Source: Hepsetus odoe (taxonomy: Eukaryota; Chordata; Actinopteri; Characiformes; Hepsetidae). From it: a DNA stretch of 64,000 nt. A program made the position numbers and the translations under genes. Of the stretch, positions 59,970 through 64,000 are shown piece by piece. The notes under the pieces are model-generated. The model made no database searches. It was given only the letters and a program-made list of their open reading frames with translations, and was not told where the DNA came from. Position 1 is the first letter of the stretch; every line of letters begins with the position of its first letter. The DNA is taken from assembly GCA_017165825.1 (NCBI GenBank), contig CM029369.1, forward strand, positions 21,583,645 through 21,647,644, read 5' to 3'.

Positions 59970-60110
59970 GCAGCCAGGAGTCTTGTGCTCAGCTTTATTG
60001 AACATAAACAGAACTCAGGAACTGCTCTGCCTCATTGGAGCTTATAAACCCTGCCCCAATGAGGCACACCTGTGGCCCGTATGAGCACAGGTGTGCACAG
60101 GCAGAGTGTC
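59970..60110. repeat. hairpin-bearing dispersed repeat, copy 2
   Basis: A shorter copy lacking about 85 bases of the left part. Outer stem CTCTGCCT (60025-60032) with AGGCAGAG (60099-60106); inner CACACCTGTG/CACAGGTGTG-type stem at about 60065-60097. Confidence 0.7.
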
Positions 60111-60205
60111 GCATATTTACCTAAGTACCCTTGTACATTTTGCTTTTCAAACCTGCATTAAAAAGTTAATCACCAAAACAGGAGGAGGTTCAACAAGTAT
60201 AGATA

Positions 60206-60761
60206 TACAGAACTGTGCAAACGTTTTAGGCAGGTGTGGAAAAAATGCTGTAAACAAAGAATGCTTTCAGAAATATAAATAATGATTGTTTATTTTTTAT
60301 CAGTTTACAAAATGCAAAGTGAGCGAACAAAAGAACAATCTAAATCAAATCAATATTTGGTGTTACTACCTTCAAACCAGCATCAATTCTTCTGGCCCCC
60401 ACAGAGCCCTGATCTCAACATCATCCAGTGTGTCTGGGATTACATGAAGAGACAGAAGGATGTGAGGAAGCCTACATCCACAGAAGATCTGTGCTTAGTT
60501 CTCCAAGATGTTTGGAACAACCTACCAGCCGAGTTCCTTTAAAAACGGTGTGCAAGTGTACCTAGAAGAATTGATGCTGTTTTGAAGGCAAAGGGTGGTC
60601 ACACCAAATATTGATTTGATTTAGATTTCTTTTTTGTTCATTCACTGCATTTTGTTGACTAATGAAAATAAATGATTAACACTTCAATTTTTTCAATTTT
60701 TGAAAGCATTCTTTGTTTACATTTTTTCCACACCTGCCTAAAACCTTTGCGCAGTACTGTA
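60206..60761 (+). mobile_element. Tc1-like transposon deletion derivative, copy B
   Basis: Both ends are intact: TACAGAACTGTGCAAACG on the left and CGCAGTACTGTA on the right, inverted with TTTTAGGCAGGTGTGG, and apparently flanked by TA. The interior encodes the same C-terminal transposase piece as copy A (WPPQSPDLNIIQCVWDYMK), with a stop after NNLPAEFL in this copy. It lacks most of the transposase, so it could only have moved with help in trans. Confidence 0.88.
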
Positions 60762-61379
60762 TATGTAACTGGCTCATCACACTAATTTAGTTGTTTATTC
60801 AATTGTGCACTTCAGTGCATTTGCTGCACATGATGCACCGATTAAAAAATCTCTATACTTATGTACTTATACTGTTTAAAGAGTGAATGTTGTTTTTGAA
60901 TTTTCTAAAATGCATATACATCTTACATCCTCACATAAAAGAGCACACCTCTCATTTGTGTTTATTGAGTTGCTGATAAAACCTTCCATCTGCCTAAATG
61001 GTTACTTTATAGGATTAATAAAAACACGTATTAGATATGACTAAAAGGAACAAAATAAAAATACAGTTCACACGGATCTCATTATGGACACTGCAAAGTT
61101 CTTTTAAGCTTAGCTACATTTTTTTGATTGGTGAGGAAAAGCAAACTTATTTTTGAATAAAGGAGAAGTAGGAGAAGAAAAAGAAGAAGAAGAAGAAGTG
61201 ATTGTTGTTCAAATTATGCAGTGTCTTTCAAAAACCTAGAATACATTTCAGAGGGAGGAAAAAAATGTACAGTGGCCGGGAAAAGATGAGTATAACAGAA
61301 AGAAAAGAGCTAAAACTAAAGTTGGGTTTCGAATGTAGGGAAGAGGAGTAACTTCACAAATTTCCATAGTTCGGGGCCT
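60762..61379. other. intergenic, no gene seen
   Basis: AT-rich, with a GAA-rich run at 61168-61198. Confidence 0.45.
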
Positions 61380-61870
61380 CAGTGTTAAATGTCCTGTTCA
61401 TGTTTCAGGACAGCCAGCAAACCTGAAGATAAATCTGACACTGTGAGTGGGTGAGTTTTCCTGAAACATTTTTGTAAGATAAAGAGGAGACAAGCCATGC
61501 CGTGCTTTACCTCAAAACAGTAGAATTTAAAACTGTATGCGGTATTGAACAGAGAACCAGTGAAATTTACTGGGGATATAATTTAGTGTAGACGATGACT
61601 CCGGTTGCAAATTTCTGAATGTGCTGGAGCCAGGCCAAGACTAGACATATGAAAAGAGCATTGTAATTTTCTAGACAAGACATAATTAAAAATAAAATAA
61701 GTGTTTCATCATCATAAGAACTGAGTGCAGGATCATGTTACAGAGTGGCCATTTTAAATAAAAAGTTGTTACTTTGAAAGCATGCAAGGATGCAAGCAGT
61801 GAGTGAAGTTTTAATGACAGTGCCAACAATGTCCAGATTAACGCTGTTTGCGGATGAGGTTAGATTAGAA
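61380..61870 (-). pseudogene. highly decayed LINE relic
   Basis: Phrases such as TTGAACAGAGAACCAGTGAA, GCTGGAGCCAGGCCAAGAC and AAGAGCATTGTAATTTTCTAG match a widespread fish repeat. On the - strand the repeat corresponds to late reverse transcriptase of the family seen at 23.0 kb (here only a DDETLI...-like remnant). Many stops. Confidence 0.55.
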
Positions 61871-62689
61871 AAAAATTGAACAAATTTACATGAACAAATT
61901 TAATTGGTTGCTTCAATATTGATGTTTTTTCAGCTTGTCCATACCTGACATTGAACTAAATATCGATGAAACCTTACCCCCAAAATGTAGCTCTAATCCT
62001 ATCACAAAACTGAAAAGTACATCTAAACATAATGCTGTTGGTAATCCGTTGAGTTTCACCAGATAGTTTTAAACCCAAAGTGTGTTTGATAACGCTGATG
62101 GAGGGAACCGAAAATTATACCGAAAAAACACATGGAGCTGGAGGGAACAAGTTTGAAAGAATGCACATAGGGAGGAAAGAATTGAAAGAACATAACAGTA
62201 GCTGTTTAAAGAAATGAAAGTATCTGTACTTTCCCATCTGTTTGTAATTGAGTAATGCAGGCATGGCTAGGGTCACACTAAGTTCAATTCAGCATGCTTT
62301 TCCTAAGTAATAAGTCAGTGAACAAAGCAGTGAACACAAAGTTACCTTTTTAAGCAATGAAGGTTGAAAACAAGACCATGGCTACACTTTTAATGTACAA
62401 ATACAGGGCTATTCACCCTTACAATACCAACCAATCCTGTGCTGTTTACTCACACCAGCAGCTTTCCCCGTCCACCCTATTAGTTTATTTTAGGCCTTGA
62501 GGGGGATTTCCAGAAGCAGCATACATGTAGATTGCCACGGAGAATTCAAAGCCAAATACTGGACACAAGCAATTGCTGTTTGTCTTTTTCTTGATGAAAG
62601 AAACCTGTACTCCCTGTTACTGTCAGGATCCATTGGCCTACACTTACATATCCATAGGTATATAAACCTCTGCATTCATGTGACATGTT
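61871..62689. other. intergenic, no feature seen
   Basis: Unique sequence. Confidence 0.45.
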
Positions 62690-62891
62690 GGGGAGGCGGT
62701 GGTCTAGTGGTAGGGTACTTGCCTATGGACCTGTGTATCAAGAGTTCCCAGGTTCAAGTCCCACCTCTGGCACTGCCACTACTAGGACCCTGAGCAAGAC
62801 CCTTAACCCCGAGTTCCGGGGGGACTGTCCCAGTAGGAGGCAGAAGTCACTCTGGATAAGAGCGTCTGCTAAATGCCATAAATGTAAATGT
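62690..62891 (+). mobile_element. full-length SINE (family B)
   Basis: tRNA-like head with A box GGTCTAGTGGTAGGG and B box GGTTCAAGTCC. The body has CCTGAGCAAGACCCTTAACC, and the conserved 3' tail is CTCTGGATAAGAGCGTCTGC followed by ATGTAAATGT. Well preserved, so probably the youngest SINE here. Confidence 0.85.
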
Positions 62892-63867
62892 CTGCAGCCT
62901 GTCCAGATGTTGTAGGTCTGTGTGGGGTATTTTTATGAGTATGATTTGCCTATTACTTTACTGTGCCATTCATTTTTTCCCCAAAGACAAGCACAGCTTT
63001 GGCCCAGAGCTCATCTGCATGCTAATGACAAACTACAATATACCATTCCTTAAGAGCACAGTTTCAAAAAATGTACGGTACATACAGGAGCAGAAGTCGA
63101 CCAGTGGATTTTGATTTGTGGATTCTGTTGAAATCAAAACCTTTCAAAGGTTAACCGTGTAATTACCCCTAATCAAAATCATCATACTAGTCAGGACAAA
63201 AACATAAAGTGAATTTCGCAAATTCAAAAAATGTAAAAATCCTGCATTAGCGAAATTCATAAAGATGTCAGTCATAGTGATGTGGAATGCTCTCTTCTAT
63301 GTAATAATGATTTTGCTTGGAACCAGGTGTAGATGTAAAAATGCCTATAAAACCCCAGATAGTTTCCCAGAAAGCTTTATATGAAAATTCTTTAAAATAC
63401 TCGGTCTAATGTCTGAGATTCTGTTTTACAAAGTTTTACACTTTCAATATTTTTTAGGTGTAAAAAATATGTTTTTTTTTCTTCTATTTTTCTATTAATC
63501 TTTTCATAATAGAGAGATATATGAGGCAAATAGTATCTAAATATTTTTTTTCTTATACTTATCACATTTTTACCATTATCACCATGGTATATTAAACCTC
63601 AGAAGACACATATATTTGCTTTGCAGACATTGTGACCCAATGATCATATCTCAGCCACTGTTAGAAAGAAAAAATCAATAAACAATTAGCTGATTCAGAT
63701 CAAACTCATAATTAGTTGTGTAATCCCTTTATGATAGATGTACATAAAAGAAAATAAAAGCACTATGTACAAAAGCTCAGAATTCTTATAAGTCAGTACT
63801 GTTATATATGTGTTCTGTAAATTAAAACTTGAGATAACAGAAAGTTGCAAAAATGCAAAAGCAACAC
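62892..63867. other. intergenic, no feature seen
   Basis: AT-rich unique sequence. Confidence 0.45.
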
Positions 63868-64000
63868 AAATATCCATCCATTTTCTGCCACTTGCCCCAA
63901 ACGGGGTTGCGGGGGAGTGCTGGAGTCCAACCCAGCGCACACAGGATGAAGGACGGGGGACACACCCTGGACAGGTCGCCAGCCCATCGCAGGGAGGAGC
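63868..64000 (-). mobile_element. family C dispersed repeat, running off the window
   Basis: CATCCATTTTCTGCCACTTG, then CCCTGGACAGGTCGCCAGCC and CCATCGCAGGG are the familiar 3' part of a common fish tRNA-like repeat in inverse orientation. It continues past 64000. Confidence 0.65.

Noticed and set aside
62696..62770. Apparent tRNA gene with good A and B boxes
   Set aside because: It continues into a SINE body and conserved SINE tail, and the cloverleaf arms do not pair properly.
1..64000. CRISPR arrays, prokaryotic operons, endogenous viral sequence
   Set aside because: Repeats here are tandem simple repeats or dispersed transposons without spacer structure. No viral reading frame or LTR pair was recognised.

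Overview
The window is vertebrate nuclear DNA, almost certainly from a ray-finned (teleost) fish. Genes are split by GT-AG introns. Coding density is very low, about 1.5 kb in 64 kb. Microsatellites are long and frequent: (CT)n, (GT)n, (TA)n, (GATA)n and (CACT)n. The dispersed repeats are typical of fish: tRNA-derived SINEs, Tc1-like DNA transposon derivatives and decayed non-LTR retrotransposons. The species cannot be fixed from the sequence.

Two genes are supported. On the + strand the last five exons of a dachshund-family transcriptional cofactor (dach1-type) lie at 17581-17726, 20353-20500, 21874-22017, 24793-24861 and 32593-32630. Their phases join without a break and encode the C-terminal 180 residues, ending at a TGA. 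A 3' UTR probably runs to about 34.97 kb. Everything before 17581 appears to be one large dach1 intron, and earlier exons lie outside the window. On the - strand a complete, single-coding-exon class A GPCR of 329 codons (52794-53783) closely matches GPR18. A 3' splice site sits 10 bases upstream of its ATG, so it has at least one noncoding 5' exon.

Layout: 1-17.6 kb, dach1 intron with simple repeats, SINEs, a Tc1 derivative and several repeat-free blocks that look like conserved regulatory DNA; 17.6-35 kb, dach1 3' exons, introns and 3' UTR; 35-52.6 kb, intergenic desert with more enhancer-like blocks and SINEs; 52.6-55.1 kb, gpr18; 55.1-64 kb, intergenic, rich in decayed LINE, SINE and Tc1 sequence.

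The two genes have no evident shared pathway: Dach1 is a nuclear partner of the Six/Eya network, while Gpr18 is a membrane receptor mostly linked to immune cells. Both human orthologues are on chromosome 13 but far apart. The most interesting signals are: a (GT)n tract abutting the splice acceptor of an in-frame dach1 exon; a perfect 52-bp-arm hairpin in an intron; a POU/SOX/homeodomain motif cluster in the last intron; two Tc1 derivatives with the same internal deletion; and a pair of hairpin repeats with a compensatory change. I found no system that I would call previously undescribed.
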